Assembly (NCBI GenBank): GCA_036389715.1
Contig: DASVWH010000020.1
Coordinates: forward strand, 1-13,022
Direction of reading: 5' to 3'
DNA length: 13,022 nucleotides
DNA from: DASVWH01 sp036389715
GTDB taxonomy: Bacteria; Acidobacteriota; Blastocatellia; Pyrinomonadales; Pyrinomonadaceae
Shown here piece by piece: positions 1 to 13,022 of the stretch. The translations under genes and the position numbers were made by a program. The notes beneath the pieces are model-generated. The model saw only the letters and a list, made by a program, of their open reading frames with translations, was not told the origin of the DNA and ran no database searches. How positions within the stretch are numbered: the stretch's first letter is position 1; each line of letters opens with the position of its first letter.

Positions 1-5693
<5,693 letters not shown>

Positions 5694-5697
<4 letters not shown>

Positions 5698-8600
5698 ACG
5701 AATCGCCGGTATCAGGGCGCGCACAGCAGGCGCAAGAGGCTCAAGCGGACGGGCTGCAAAGATTGTCCTACGAGCAGAAGCTCTACTGGTTTCTGCACCA
5801 GCTCGCGCCGGAGAGTCCCCTGACGCAGCTCTGCAAATTCGCGCGCACGGATGCTGAAGTTGACGCGGCAGCCTTGCGGCGAGCCTTTCAAAGACTGTTC
5901 GAGCGTCATCCGCTGCTCGGCGCTGTCTGCGCGCACGCGGGCGGCCAGCCCGTCTTGCGCTTCTCCGGGAATATCAGAGAGGGCTTTGAGTTTGCGGACG
6001 TTTCGAGCCTGGACCAGGCGTCCTTCGATGCGTTGCTGGCGAAAGAGTCTGAGAAGACGTTTGCCATCGAGAGTGAAGCCATGCTGCGCTTGCAGGTCTT
6101 CCGCCGCGCCGCCCGCGAGCACGTCCTTCTGCTGGCCGCGCATCGCATCGTCGCGGATTCGCCGACGCTCGACATCCTGATGCGAGAGTTAGCTGCGCTT
6201 TACGGGCTCGAAAAGTCCGGTCAGGGGGCATCAGGAAAGCCCGAAGAGCAGCCCGCGCTCGCAGCACCTGAAAACGAATACGCAAGCTACACGCTGCGGC
6301 AGGAGCAACTGCTTTCCTCTGCGGAGGGCGAGCGCCTGGAAAGATACTGGCTGCGTCAGCTCGAACCCCAACCGCCGCCCTTGAGTTTACCGACGGACAG
6401 ACAGCGGCCGCCCGTCTTCGGCTTCAGGAGCGCCTCCGCATCTCTCGGCTTGAGCAGAGAACTGACCGCCCGGCTCAGGGCTCTCAGCGAAGAGCACCGG
6501 ACGACGCTCTACACGACGCTGCTCGCATCCTTCTGCACGCTTCTCCATCGCTACAGCGGGCAGCCGGAATTTCCGGTCGGAGCATTCGTCTCAGCCAGGA
6601 GAGACGCGCTCTCGGGCGCGGTCGGTAATTTCGACGACTATCTGGTCATTAAGGCCGACCTCTCGGGCGCGCCGTCCTTCATGACGCTGCTCGAAAGGAT
6701 GCAGCGCACGGTCGCGGAGGCATCCGCGCACGGCCGCTACCCGTTTCTGCGTCTGGTCGAAAATTTACAGCCGCCGCGCGATGCGAGCCGCTGGCCCCTG
6801 TTCCAGGTGGCGTTTGATTTACGGGAAACTTCCGCACACGTGGATGAGGGTGAAAAGCAGTCGGCGAGCGACGGCGAGAATGCTTCGAGCGAGGCGGACG
6901 GGCTGCGCCTGCGGTCCTGGCAGGCGGGCGCCGAGACCTCTCACTTTGATCTCGCCCTGATGATGACGGAGCAGGACGGGGCCCTTCAGGCTTCTTTGAA
7001 ATATAGCACCGCGCTCTTCGACGCCGAGACGATCGGCAGAATGCTCGGACATTTCGAGACGCTGCTGGGCGGCATCATCACAGGCCCGCAGCGGCCCGTC
7101 TCGACCCTGCCGTTGCTGACGGAAAAAGAGCGCGAGCAGATACTGCTCGAATGGAATAACACCAACACAGACGACGGGGCGCGCCGATGCCTTCATCATT
7201 TCTTCGAGCAGCAGGTCGAACGCGCGCCCGGCGCAATCGTCGTCCGCTTCGAGCAGGAGCAGTTGACCTATCTTGAACTGAACCGCCGGGCAAACAGGCT
7301 GGCGCGCCACCTGCAAACGTGCGGGGTCGGCCCCGAGGTGCGCGTCGGGATTTTCATAGAGCCTTCGCTTGAGATGGCGGTCGGGTGTCTGGCAATTCTG
7401 AAGGCGGGCGGCGCGGTCGTCTTTCTGGACAAATCATATCCTCAGGAGCGTATCGCCTTCCTGCTCGAAGACGCGGCCATCCCCGTGCTCATCACGACCG
7501 AGCGGCTGGTCGAGCGTCTGCCAGCGCAGGGCGCGCGTGTCCTCTGTCTGGATTCGGACGCGAAGACCTTCGCACGCTATCCCGAGACGAACCCGGCAGC
7601 CGCGATTGACGCCGAGAACCTCGCCTGGCTGGCCTATACTTCGGGCACGACCGGAAAGCCTAAAGGAATTCTGATTCCTCATCGCGTGCTCGCAAATTTC
7701 GGGACGACCGCACTGCGCGCCTACGACCTGACGGAGGACCTGCGCATCTTCGACATGCACGGAATCTTCAGCATCATCATGGCGATGATGTGCGGCGGGA
7801 CGGTCATCCTCGCGCGTCACGAAACGTTCATGTCGCCCGCTCGGATGATCGCCATGCTGCGCGAGCACCGGATCAACCAGGCGACGCTGCCGCCCGCATT
7901 GCTCGGCGTGCTGCCTTCCGACGAGCTGCCTTCGCTGCGCACCGTGACGACGGGCGGCGAGAAGATTTCAAGCAACGTCGTGGGTCGCTGGTCGCAGGGC
8001 CGCCGCTTCTTTCTCAACTATCGCTGCACGGAGGCTCTCTCGGGGACCAGACACCAGTGCGACGAAGACTTTGCGGCGCGCCCGACCATCGGCCGCCCGA
8101 TGGCCAATACGCAGATTTACGTGCTGGACCAGGAGCTGCAACTATTACCTGCGGGCATCCCTGGCGAGATGTACATCGGCGGCGCGGGGCTGGCGCGCGG
8201 CTATCACAATGCGCCCGCCGCAACGGCCGAAAGATTCCTGCCTGACCCTTTCAGCAGAGAGGGCGGCGCGCGTCTCTACCGCACGGGCGATGTCGGGCGC
8301 TATTTCGCGGACGGCCGCCTGGAATTTCTCGGTCGCAGGGATAATCAGGTCAACATTCGCGGCTACCGCGTCGAGCTTGGCGAAGTGGAAGCGGCGCTCA
8401 GGCAAAACGCTGCCGTTCAGGACCTGGCCGTGATGATGCGCGAGGACATCGCGGGCGAGAAGCGAATCGTCGCCTACTTGGTCGCGCAGGACGGCGCATC
8501 TCTGACGCCGGGCGGGCTGCGCGAATTCCTCAAGGAGAAGCTGCCGGAATACATGATTCCGTCCGCCTTCGTCGTGCTCGACAAACTGCCTTTGACGCCG

Positions 8601-8999
8601 CACCGGAAAGTTGACTATCGCGCTCTGCCCGCCCCGGAGCAGCTGCTTCGGGTCTCGTCGGAGAGCTTCGTGGCTCCGCGGATGCCGATGGAAGAGGCGC
8701 TCTGTCGCATCTGGTCGGAGGTGCTGAAGGTCGAAAGAATCGGCATCAACGATAACTTTTTCGAGCTGGGCGGCCATTCCGTGACAGCCGTTCAAGTGAT
8801 GGCCAGGGTGCTCGAATCTTTCCAGGTCGAGATTCCGCTGAGACGATTCTTCGAGCTTCCGACGGTGGCCGAGTTGGCCGTCGCCATCGTCGAAGCCGAG
8901 GTCGCGCGGGCGGGCGGCGAAGAGACCGCCAGGCTGCTGGCCGAATTAGAGCAGCTCTCGGAAGACGAAGCCTGGGCCATGCTCGGCAACGACGAATAG
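5694..8999 (+). CDS. Single-module nonribosomal peptide synthetase, C(degenerate)-A-PCP, no thioesterase
   Basis: 1101 residues; ATG overlaps the previous TGA as ATGA with no clear Shine-Dalgarno, so translational coupling is likely. Condensation-like domain about 20-470: the catalytic HHxxxDG motif reads HRIVADS (150-156), losing the second His and the Gly, and the usual FxNTLP motif reads NFDDYLV (312-318). Adenylation domain about 495-980: A3 YTSGTTGKPKG (648-658), YRTGD 862-866 and the A10 lysine (Lys972) are present, but A2 has FLDKSYP, A4 reads FDMHGIF (686-692) and A5 reads NYRCTEALSG (775-784) instead of NxYGPTE. PCP with LGGHSV, Ser1029. By-eye pocket residues D-M-I-T-T-G-N-S-G-K match no standard code I know. 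An acidic tail with LEQLSEDEAWAML follows the PCP. It probably activates a non-standard amino acid, plausibly the Dap-derived one made by its neighbours; that is inference. Confidence 0.95.
8541..8573 (+). repeat. 33-base block identical to 4438-4470 (module 3 copy)
   Basis: This is the second copy, in the A domain of the one-module NRPS. The corresponding stretch of the first A domain (about 1231-1260) is clearly different at the DNA level, so only these two modules share it. Confidence 0.9.
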
Positions 9000-9028
9000 G
9001 CGGCCCGGACCAAGTAAAGCGGGGCCGC
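9000..9028 (+). other. GC-only hairpin at the stop of the one-module NRPS
   Basis: GCGGCCC (9000-9006) pairs perfectly with GGGCCGC (9022-9028) around a 15-base loop, starting just after the TAG. There is no T-run after it, so an intrinsic terminator is doubtful; mRNA 3'-end stabilisation or partial attenuation fits better. The rest of the 9000-9168 gap holds a second small hairpin and the next ribosome site. Confidence 0.5.
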
Positions 9029-9042
9029 ACTGACCTTGAAAT

Positions 9043-9063
9043 AAGAGCCCGGCCGCTGCTCTT
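9043..9063 (+). other. Small hairpin in the NRPS-carbamoyltransferase gap
   Basis: AAGAGC (9043-9048) pairs with GCTCTT (9058-9063) across a 9-base GC-rich loop. The role is unknown; it lies in tandem with the 9000-9028 hairpin. Confidence 0.4.
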
Positions 9064-9153
9064 CGGACGACCGTTCCACTCACCCGGCAAGCGTCGAAAA
9101 CCGGCCGCACAGCATCGAGTCTCCCGGCTCAAATCGAGTGGGACCCGCTCACG

Positions 9154-9160
9154 AAAGGAG
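9154..9160 (+). promoter_or_regulatory. Shine-Dalgarno AAAGGAG for the carbamoyltransferase GTG start
   Basis: AAAGGAG ends 8 bases before GTG 9169 and fixes this non-ATG start. Confidence 0.85.
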
Positions 9161-9168
9161 CACTCAAA

Positions 9169-10107
9169 GTGACAGCGAGGCACGTTCTTTCCATCGCGGA
9201 CATAGGGCCTGAGAACTTACCCCGGCTGGTGAACCGCTCTCTTGAGTTCGCCGTCGGAAATGGCGCGGCGGCGGCGCGCCCGCTGGCGGGTAAAGTGGCC
9301 GGAATATATTTTCGCGGCACTTCGACGCGCACCCGCACGGCCTTTACGGTGGCGGCGCTGCGTCTCGGTGGCAGCACGATTCACTACGGGCCGAACGATC
9401 TGCAACTGGTCACGGGCGAATCGCTGCAAGACACGGCGCGCGTCCTCTCCGGCTTTATAGACATCCTGGTCATACGCACGAACGGCTCGCTCGCAGAGAT
9501 GAAAACCCTGGCCCGGCAGGACGAGATGGCGGTCGTCAACGCGATGAGCGAAAACGAACACCCGACGCAGGCCATCGCCGATCTGGTGACGATGCAGGAA
9601 GCCCTCTCGACCCTGGAAGGCGTGCACATCCTGTACCTGGGTGAAGGCAACAACTCGACCTCTGCGCTGGCGCTGGCCGTCGCCATGATGCCGCGCATGC
9701 GGCTGACGATTGTGACGCCGGAGGGCTACGGCCTGCCGCCCGATTTTCTGTCAACGGCCAACGAGCACGGCCGGGAACGCGGCTCTTTCATCGAACAGCA
9801 TCACAGCATGAGGGAGCTGCCCGCCGGGGTTGACGTGGTCTACACGACCCGCTGGCAAACGATGGGCGTGCCGAAGGAGGACCCGCACTGGCGCGAGAAG
9901 TTCCTGCCCTACAGCGTGACGCCCGAAGTCATGTCACGCGTCTCGAAGCCTTCCGGCACGATCTTCATGCACGACTTACCGGCCATGCGCGGCTCGGAAG
10001 TCCTCGACGAAGTTCTCGACGGGCCGCAGAGCCGGGCTTTCCGGCAGGCCAGGCACAAGCTCTCAAGCGCGATGGCCGTCCTCGAATGGTGCGTCAGTCA
10101 AGCATAG
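9169..10107 (+). CDS. Ornithine/aspartate-carbamoyltransferase-family enzyme, probable 2,3-diaminopropionate carbamoyltransferase
   Basis: 312 residues, normal length for the family. GTG start chosen because AAAGGAG lies 8 bases upstream. Carbamoyl-phosphate residues are present: STRTR 52-56, Arg103 in LVIRT, and HPTQ 131-134. The C-terminal half is OTC-like (HDLPAMRG 268-275 and DEVLDGPQS), whereas YTTRWQTMG 225-233 resembles a mix of the OTC SMG loop and the ATCase MTRxQ segment. Positions that bind ornithine in E. coli OTC (Asn167, Asp231, Cys273) appear as Ser/Thr, Thr227 and Asp269, so ornithine is an unlikely substrate. The next two genes make 2,3-diaminopropionate, so I infer carbamoylation of Dap to 3-ureidoalanine, as proposed for VioL in viomycin synthesis. 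The alternative is an arginine-pathway OTC, less likely because of the pocket and the setting. Likely cytoplasmic trimer. Confidence 0.9.
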   Translation: MTARHVLSIADIGPENLPRLVNRSLEFAVGNGAAAARPLAGKVAGIYFRGTSTRTRTAFTVAALRLGGSTIHYGPNDLQLVTGESLQDTARVLSGFIDILVIRTNGSLAEMKTLARQDEMAVVNAMSENEHPTQAIADLVTMQEALSTLEGVHILYLGEGNNSTSALALAVAMMPRMRLTIVTPEGYGLPPDFLSTANEHGRERGSFIEQHHSMRELPAGVDVVYTTRWQTMGVPKEDPHWREKFLPYSVTPEVMSRVSKPSGTIFMHDLPAMRGSEVLDEVLDGPQSRAFRQARHKLSSAMAVLEWCVSQA

Positions 10108-10142
10108 CGCGGCGGCGATAGACTCAAATCGTCAGGCCGCGC
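10107..10142 (+). other. Nested hairpin at the carbamoyltransferase stop codon
   Basis: GCGCGGC (10107-10113) pairs with GCCGCGC (10136-10142), and inside it CGAT (10116-10119) pairs with ATCG (10128-10131). The outer stem begins on the last base of TAG. No T-run follows. The remaining gap to 10302 shows no gene and no convincing promoter. Confidence 0.5.
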
Positions 10143-10302
10143 GACGGGCCGGAGCGCAAAAGCCTCTCCCTGAGAGCTTGATAATCCGCCCGGCTCTCCC
10201 GCAATCAGTTCGCTTTCCGAATTCAAACACAGACATCAACCGGACCGCAGAAATGTTCTCAGGCCGTGCGCTCTGAACTTGCGCAGGACCCGGAGGGCGA
10301 GT

Positions 10303-10308
10303 GGAGGT
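10303..10308 (+). promoter_or_regulatory. Shine-Dalgarno GGAGGT for the sbnA-like TTG start
   Basis: A perfect anti-16S match ends 5 bases before TTG 10314. It decides in favour of the rare TTG start, which also gives the expected family N-terminus. Confidence 0.88.
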
Positions 10309-10313
10309 AGACC

Positions 10314-11318
10314 TTGGAGATCGAAGGCATCCTAGCGACAATCGGCAATACACCGTTGGTTCGTCTCAAGCGTATCCCGAAGGATGTGCGCTTCCGTTTG
10401 TTTGCCAAAATGGAGGGGCTCAATCCCGGCGGAAGCACCAAGGACAGACCCGCGCTCAGTATTCTCAAGAACGGTCTGGAAACGGGCGCGATTGATTCCC
10501 AAACTGTCATTCTCGAATCCAGCTCGGGCAACATGGGCATCGGGCTGGCGCAGGTCTGCTCGTATCTTGGCCTGCGGTTTATCTGTGTCGTTGACCCGAA
10601 AACGACGCAGCAAAACATCCGCCTGCTGAAGGCTTACGGGGCCGAGGTGGACCTCGTCAAAGACCCCGACCCCATGACGGGCGAGTTCCTTCAGGCGCGC
10701 ATCCTCCGCGTGCAGCAGCTGCTGCGCACCGTCCCGAACAGCTATTGGCCCAACCAGTATTCGCATACCTATAACGCGACGGCGCATCACCGGACGATGG
10801 ACGAAGTGGTCAGCGCGCTCGGCGGAGAGGTTGATTACCTGTTTTGCGCCACCAGCACGTGCGGGACTCTGAGAGGCTGTGCGGAGTATGTGCGAAAGCA
10901 CAAGCTGAGGACCAAAATCATCGCCGTTGACGCCGTCGGGAGCGTGATTTTCGGCGGCAACAAGGGGCCGCGGATGATACCCGGCCACGGCGCGGCCGTC
11001 AAACCTGAGCTGTTTCAAAACGACCTCGCGAGCCTCTGTGTGCATGTCAGCGACATTGATTGCGTCGTCGGTTGTCGCCGTCTTATCAAGTCCGAGGCGA
11101 TTCTGGCGGGCGGCTCCTCCGGCGCTGTCATCATGGCCATAGAGTATTTCAAGGAAGAGATTCCGCCCGACGCCACCTGCGTCGCGCTCTTCCCGGACCG
11201 CGGGGAACGTTACCTCGACACGATCTATTCCGACTCATGGGTGGCGGAACACTTCGGCGACATCTCACACCTCTGGCAGGACACGGGAGAAGCTCAGACA
11301 TGCGCGATGGTTCCATAA
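10314..11318 (+). CDS. sbnA: SbnA-type PLP enzyme, N-(2-amino-2-carboxyethyl)-L-glutamate synthase (Dap biosynthesis)
   Basis: 334 residues, cysteine-synthase fold (type II PLP). The TTG start is supported by a perfect GGAGGT five bases upstream and by immediate family homology (GNTPLVRL at 11-18). Lys43 in GGSTKDR is the expected Schiff-base lysine; ESSSGNMG 68-75 is the substrate/PLP loop; ATSTCGT 179-185 is the phosphate-binding loop, with Cys where cysteine synthases usually have Gly-Gly; GGSSGA 266-271 closes the site. SbnA of staphyloferrin B synthesis joins O-phospho-L-serine and L-glutamate into ACEGA, which SbnB then oxidises. The following gene is SbnB-like and overlaps by 19 bases, which argues strongly against a plain cysteine synthase. 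VioB of viomycin synthesis belongs to the same group. Likely cytoplasmic dimer supplying Dap to the NRPSs here. Confidence 0.93.
   Translation: MEIEGILATIGNTPLVRLKRIPKDVRFRLFAKMEGLNPGGSTKDRPALSILKNGLETGAIDSQTVILESSSGNMGIGLAQVCSYLGLRFICVVDPKTTQQNIRLLKAYGAEVDLVKDPDPMTGEFLQARILRVQQLLRTVPNSYWPNQYSHTYNATAHHRTMDEVVSALGGEVDYLFCATSTCGTLRGCAEYVRKHKLRTKIIAVDAVGSVIFGGNKGPRMIPGHGAAVKPELFQNDLASLCVHVSDIDCVVGCRRLIKSEAILAGGSSGAVIMAIEYFKEEIPPDATCVALFPDRGERYLDTIYSDSWVAEHFGDISHLWQDTGEAQTCAMVP
11285..11292 (+). promoter_or_regulatory. Shine-Dalgarno GGGAGAAG for the sbnB-like gene
   Basis: The site lies inside the 3' end of the sbnA-like gene, 7 bases before ATG 11300, and supports coupled translation across the 19-base overlap. 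Confidence 0.65.
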
Positions 11319-12328
11319 GGATTTTGAAAGGCCACGAGGTCCTTTCGCTGCTGACGGGCCGCGAAGACGAGATCATGGCCGCTGTCCGTGCGGCCTATCT
11401 GGCACACGGCGGCGGCGATACCTCTTTGCCGCACTCGACCTTCCTCCGTTTCCCGAACGCGGCGAGCAACAGAATCATCGCCCTGCCCGCGTATCTCGGC
11501 GGGCCGTCCGGCATCGCGGGCGTCAAGTGGGTCTCCTCCTTCCCCGGCAACATCGAGCGCGGGCTTGACAGGGCTTCCGCCGTTTTGATTCTCAGCTCCG
11601 CCGCGACCGGCAGGCCCGAGGCCATCATGGAAGGCTCGATCATCAGCGCCAAAAGAACGGCCGCGAGTGCTGCGCTGGCCGCGAGCAGCCTGCACCGGGA
11701 CGAGACGGCGCCGGTCGGCATCGTCGGGTGCGGCCTCATCAATTTCGAGGTCGTGCGGTTCCTGCTGGCCGCGCTCCCGAAGTTGAAATCCTTCAACGTC
11801 TTCGACATCAATGCCGAGCGGGCGGACGGCTTCCGCGAGAAGTGCCTGAAGACTTTTGCGGGAATCAATGTCGAGGCCACTACGGACTTGCAAGCCGTCT
11901 TAGCGAACTCCTCGCTCATCTCGCTGGCGACGACGGCCGCCAGACCGCACATTGACGACCTCTCAGCCTGTGCGCCCGGCACTACCATCCTGCACGTCTC
12001 TTTGCGCGACCTGTCGCCGGAAGTGATTCTGTCCTGCGATAACGTCGTGGACGATATTGACCACGTCTGCCGCGCCCAGACCTCGCTTCACCTGACCGAG
12101 CAACTGGTCGGAAATCGTGATTTCATCAGATGCCCCCTCGCGGATATTCTGCGCGGCGATGCGCCCGCCAGAAGAGACCCGCAAAGTGTCGTCGTCTTCA
12201 GCCCCTTCGGGCTGGGCATACTCGACATCGCCGTCGGCCAGCTCGTTTATGACCTCTCTGCCGAAGAGCGGCAGGGAAGTGTGATAGACGCTTTTCTGCC
12301 AAAACCCTGGACCGAAAGGGCCGGTTGA
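11300..12328 (+). CDS. sbnB: SbnB-type NAD-dependent dehydrogenase releasing L-2,3-diaminopropionate (ornithine cyclodeaminase family)
   Basis: 342 residues from ATG 11300; GGGAG lies about ten bases upstream and the frame upstream of it lies wholly inside the sbnA-like gene, so a longer start is not credible. Features: LPAYLGG 62-68, the family segment GVKWVSSFPGN 74-84, SIISAKRTAA 113-122, Rossmann motif GIVGCGLIN 140-148 and acidic residue Asp169 at the end of the next strand (VFDI), as expected for NAD binding; C-terminal FSPFGLGILDIAVGQ 300-314. SbnB oxidatively cleaves ACEGA to L-Dap and 2-oxoglutarate using NAD+. The overlap with the sbnA-like gene makes the two a translationally linked pair. 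A true ornithine or lysine cyclodeaminase is possible from the family alone, but the pairing favours SbnB. VioK of viomycin synthesis is the comparable protein. Confidence 0.93.
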   Translation: MRDGSIRILKGHEVLSLLTGREDEIMAAVRAAYLAHGGGDTSLPHSTFLRFPNAASNRIIALPAYLGGPSGIAGVKWVSSFPGNIERGLDRASAVLILSSAATGRPEAIMEGSIISAKRTAASAALAASSLHRDETAPVGIVGCGLINFEVVRFLLAALPKLKSFNVFDINAERADGFREKCLKTFAGINVEATTDLQAVLANSSLISLATTAARPHIDDLSACAPGTTILHVSLRDLSPEVILSCDNVVDDIDHVCRAQTSLHLTEQLVGNRDFIRCPLADILRGDAPARRDPQSVVVFSPFGLGILDIAVGQLVYDLSAEERQGSVIDAFLPKPWTERAG

Positions 12329-12353
12329 GCTGCCGGAGCGAAAGCGCCCTTTC
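12314..12353 (+). other. Hairpin spanning the sbnB-like stop codon
   Basis: GAAAGGGC (12314-12321) pairs perfectly with GCCCTTTC (12346-12353) around a 24-base loop that contains the TGA. A CCGG/CCGG pairing is also possible within it. No T-run follows. Confidence 0.5.
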
Positions 12354-12397
12354 AATCAGCCCGCAGAGCTAATCTTTGATAGTAGACATTTCATCGT

Positions 12398-12412
12398 GCC
12401 CGTCGGGCGGGC
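12398..12412 (+). other. Short GC hairpin upstream of the last NRPS gene
   Basis: GCCCG (12398-12402) pairs with CGGGC (12408-12412) around a 5-base loop, about 25 bases before ATG 12438. It could affect translation start or pausing; nothing more can be said. Confidence 0.35.
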
Positions 12413-12437
12413 CGTCTGAAAGAGAAGAAGACCTCGG

Positions 12438-13022
12438 ATGAGCGACCTTTCAAAGAGACTTGCTGACCTGCCACCGGCGAAACTTGAGCTGCTCGCGCAA
12501 CGACTCAAGGCGAAGGCTGCGCAGTCCGCAAAGGCGAGGATTCCTGTCCGAAGAAGTGAGCAGCTCACTTCTTCGACCCCCTCGTTTGCACAGCAGCGAC
12601 TGTGGTTCCTGGACCAGTTGCAGCCCGGCAATATCGCCTACAATCTTCCGACGGCAGTGCGCCTCCGTGGGCCGCTCGACGAGGGGGCACTCTCGGCAGC
12701 CCTCTCCGAACTCGTCCGCCGCCACGAATCTCTGCGCACCTCCTTCTCCTCTTCTAACGGCCAGCCTCTCCAAATCATTCATCCTCCTGCTCCCGTCTCC
12801 TTCTCCTCCCTCGACCTTCAGCACCTCCCTGACCCTCATGCGCGCCAACTCCAGGCCACTCGCCTCGCCGAAGCCCAAGCTCAGCGCCCCTTCGACCTCT
12901 CCTCTGCTCCTCTCTTTCGCCTCCTCCTCCTGCGCCTCTCTCCCGACGAGCACATCGTCGTCCTCGTCCTTCATCACATCATCTCGGATGGCTGGTCCAT
13001 GGGCATCCTCATCAGAGAGCTG
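12438..13022 (+). CDS. Nonribosomal peptide synthetase, 3' truncated: N-terminal segment plus condensation domain
   Basis: 195 codons are visible and the frame is open to the window end. ATG 12438 is the only sensible start, since an in-frame TGA lies 18 bases upstream (12417-12419); the ribosome site is weak (GAAGAAG). Residues 1-45 form a basic, helix-prone leader with ten Lys/Arg in the first 40 residues, of the kind that docks to an upstream NRPS tail. The condensation domain follows: FAQQRLWFLDQLQPG (C1), RRHESLRTSF (C2) and an intact HHIISDGWS (C3) near residues 180-188, most like a domain joining two L-residues. Codons become strikingly CTC/TCC-rich after about 12690, matching the style at 1-400. 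It presumably continues into an A domain and PCP outside the window. Confidence 0.95.
   Translation, partial: MSDLSKRLADLPPAKLELLAQRLKAKAAQSAKARIPVRRSEQLTSSTPSFAQQRLWFLDQLQPGNIAYNLPTAVRLRGPLDEGALSAALSELVRRHESLRTSFSSSNGQPLQIIHPPAPVSFSSLDLQHLPDPHARQLQATRLAEAQAQRPFDLSSAPLFRLLLLRLSPDEHIVVLVLHHIISDGWSMGILIREL
12690..13022 (+). other. Pyrimidine-rich (CTC/TCC/CCT) coding stretch
   Basis: The condensation-domain codons of the last NRPS become extremely C/T-rich, in the same style as the A domain at 1-400, while the first 250 bases of this gene do not. The likely parallel is a module type with pyrimidine-rich C and A-N parts and a purine-rich A-C part. Confidence 0.75.

Noticed and set aside
9000..9028. 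Rho-independent terminator after the one-module NRPS
   Set aside because: The stem is good but no T-run follows and the loop is long, so it is listed only as a hairpin.
10332..11045. 237-codon reverse-strand open frame opposite the sbnA-like gene
   Set aside because: It lies wholly opposite a gene with clear PLP-enzyme motifs, has no family resemblance and is expected from GC-rich codon bias.
11060..11299. Longer N-terminus for the sbnB-like gene
   Set aside because: The extension lies inside the sbnA-like gene, shows no homology, and ATG 11300 has its own ribosome site and gives the family's usual length.
10314..11318. Plain cysteine synthase
   Set aside because: The STCGT loop and the overlap with an SbnB-type gene in an NRPS cluster fit Dap biosynthesis better.
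12376..12404. Possible promoter before the last NRPS gene (TTGATA at 12376)
   Set aside because: No acceptable -10 box lies about 17 bases downstream; the region there is GC-rich.

Overview
The window is the interior of a nonribosomal peptide synthetase (NRPS) gene cluster from a GC-rich bacterium. All six genes lie on the + strand and both outer genes are cut by the window edges. No ribosomal, tRNA or housekeeping gene is present, so the phylum cannot be fixed. GTG and TTG starts with strong Shine-Dalgarno sites and many large bacterial NRPS modules would suit Acidobacteriota, Myxococcota or similar soil lineages, but that is only a guess.

Layout: (1) 1-5697, the 3' part of an NRPS with domains A(partial, Thr code)-PCP-C-A-PCP-thioesterase. 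(2) 5694-8999, a one-module NRPS C*-A-PCP joined to the first by an ATGA overlap; its condensation domain lacks the catalytic histidine and its adenylation core motifs are odd. (3) 9169-10107, an ornithine-carbamoyltransferase-like enzyme whose carbamoyl-phosphate site is intact but whose amino-acid site is changed. (4) 10314-11318, an SbnA-type PLP enzyme. (5) 11300-12328, an SbnB-type NAD-dependent dehydrogenase. (6) 12438-13022, the 5' end of another NRPS beginning with a basic N-terminal segment and an intact condensation domain.

How they fit together: SbnA and SbnB homologues make L-2,3-diaminopropionate (Dap) from O-phosphoserine and glutamate. A carbamoyltransferase beside them suggests Dap is carbamoylated to 3-ureidoalanine (albizziine), a building block otherwise known from the tuberactinomycins (viomycin, capreomycin) and zwittermicin A. 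The TE-bearing NRPS should be the last enzyme of the line although it lies first here. The TE-less one-module NRPS, with its dead-looking C domain and acidic C-terminal tail, may be the starter that hands over to the downstream NRPS.

Gaps between genes (169, 206 and 109 bases) hold ribosome binding sites and GC-rich hairpins that begin at or span the preceding stop codon; no convincing promoter was seen. A strongly purine-rich, AGA/AGG-rich stretch at about 840-1480, pyrimidine-rich stretches at both window ends, and near-identical blocks shared between modules point to module exchange within or between NRPS genes.
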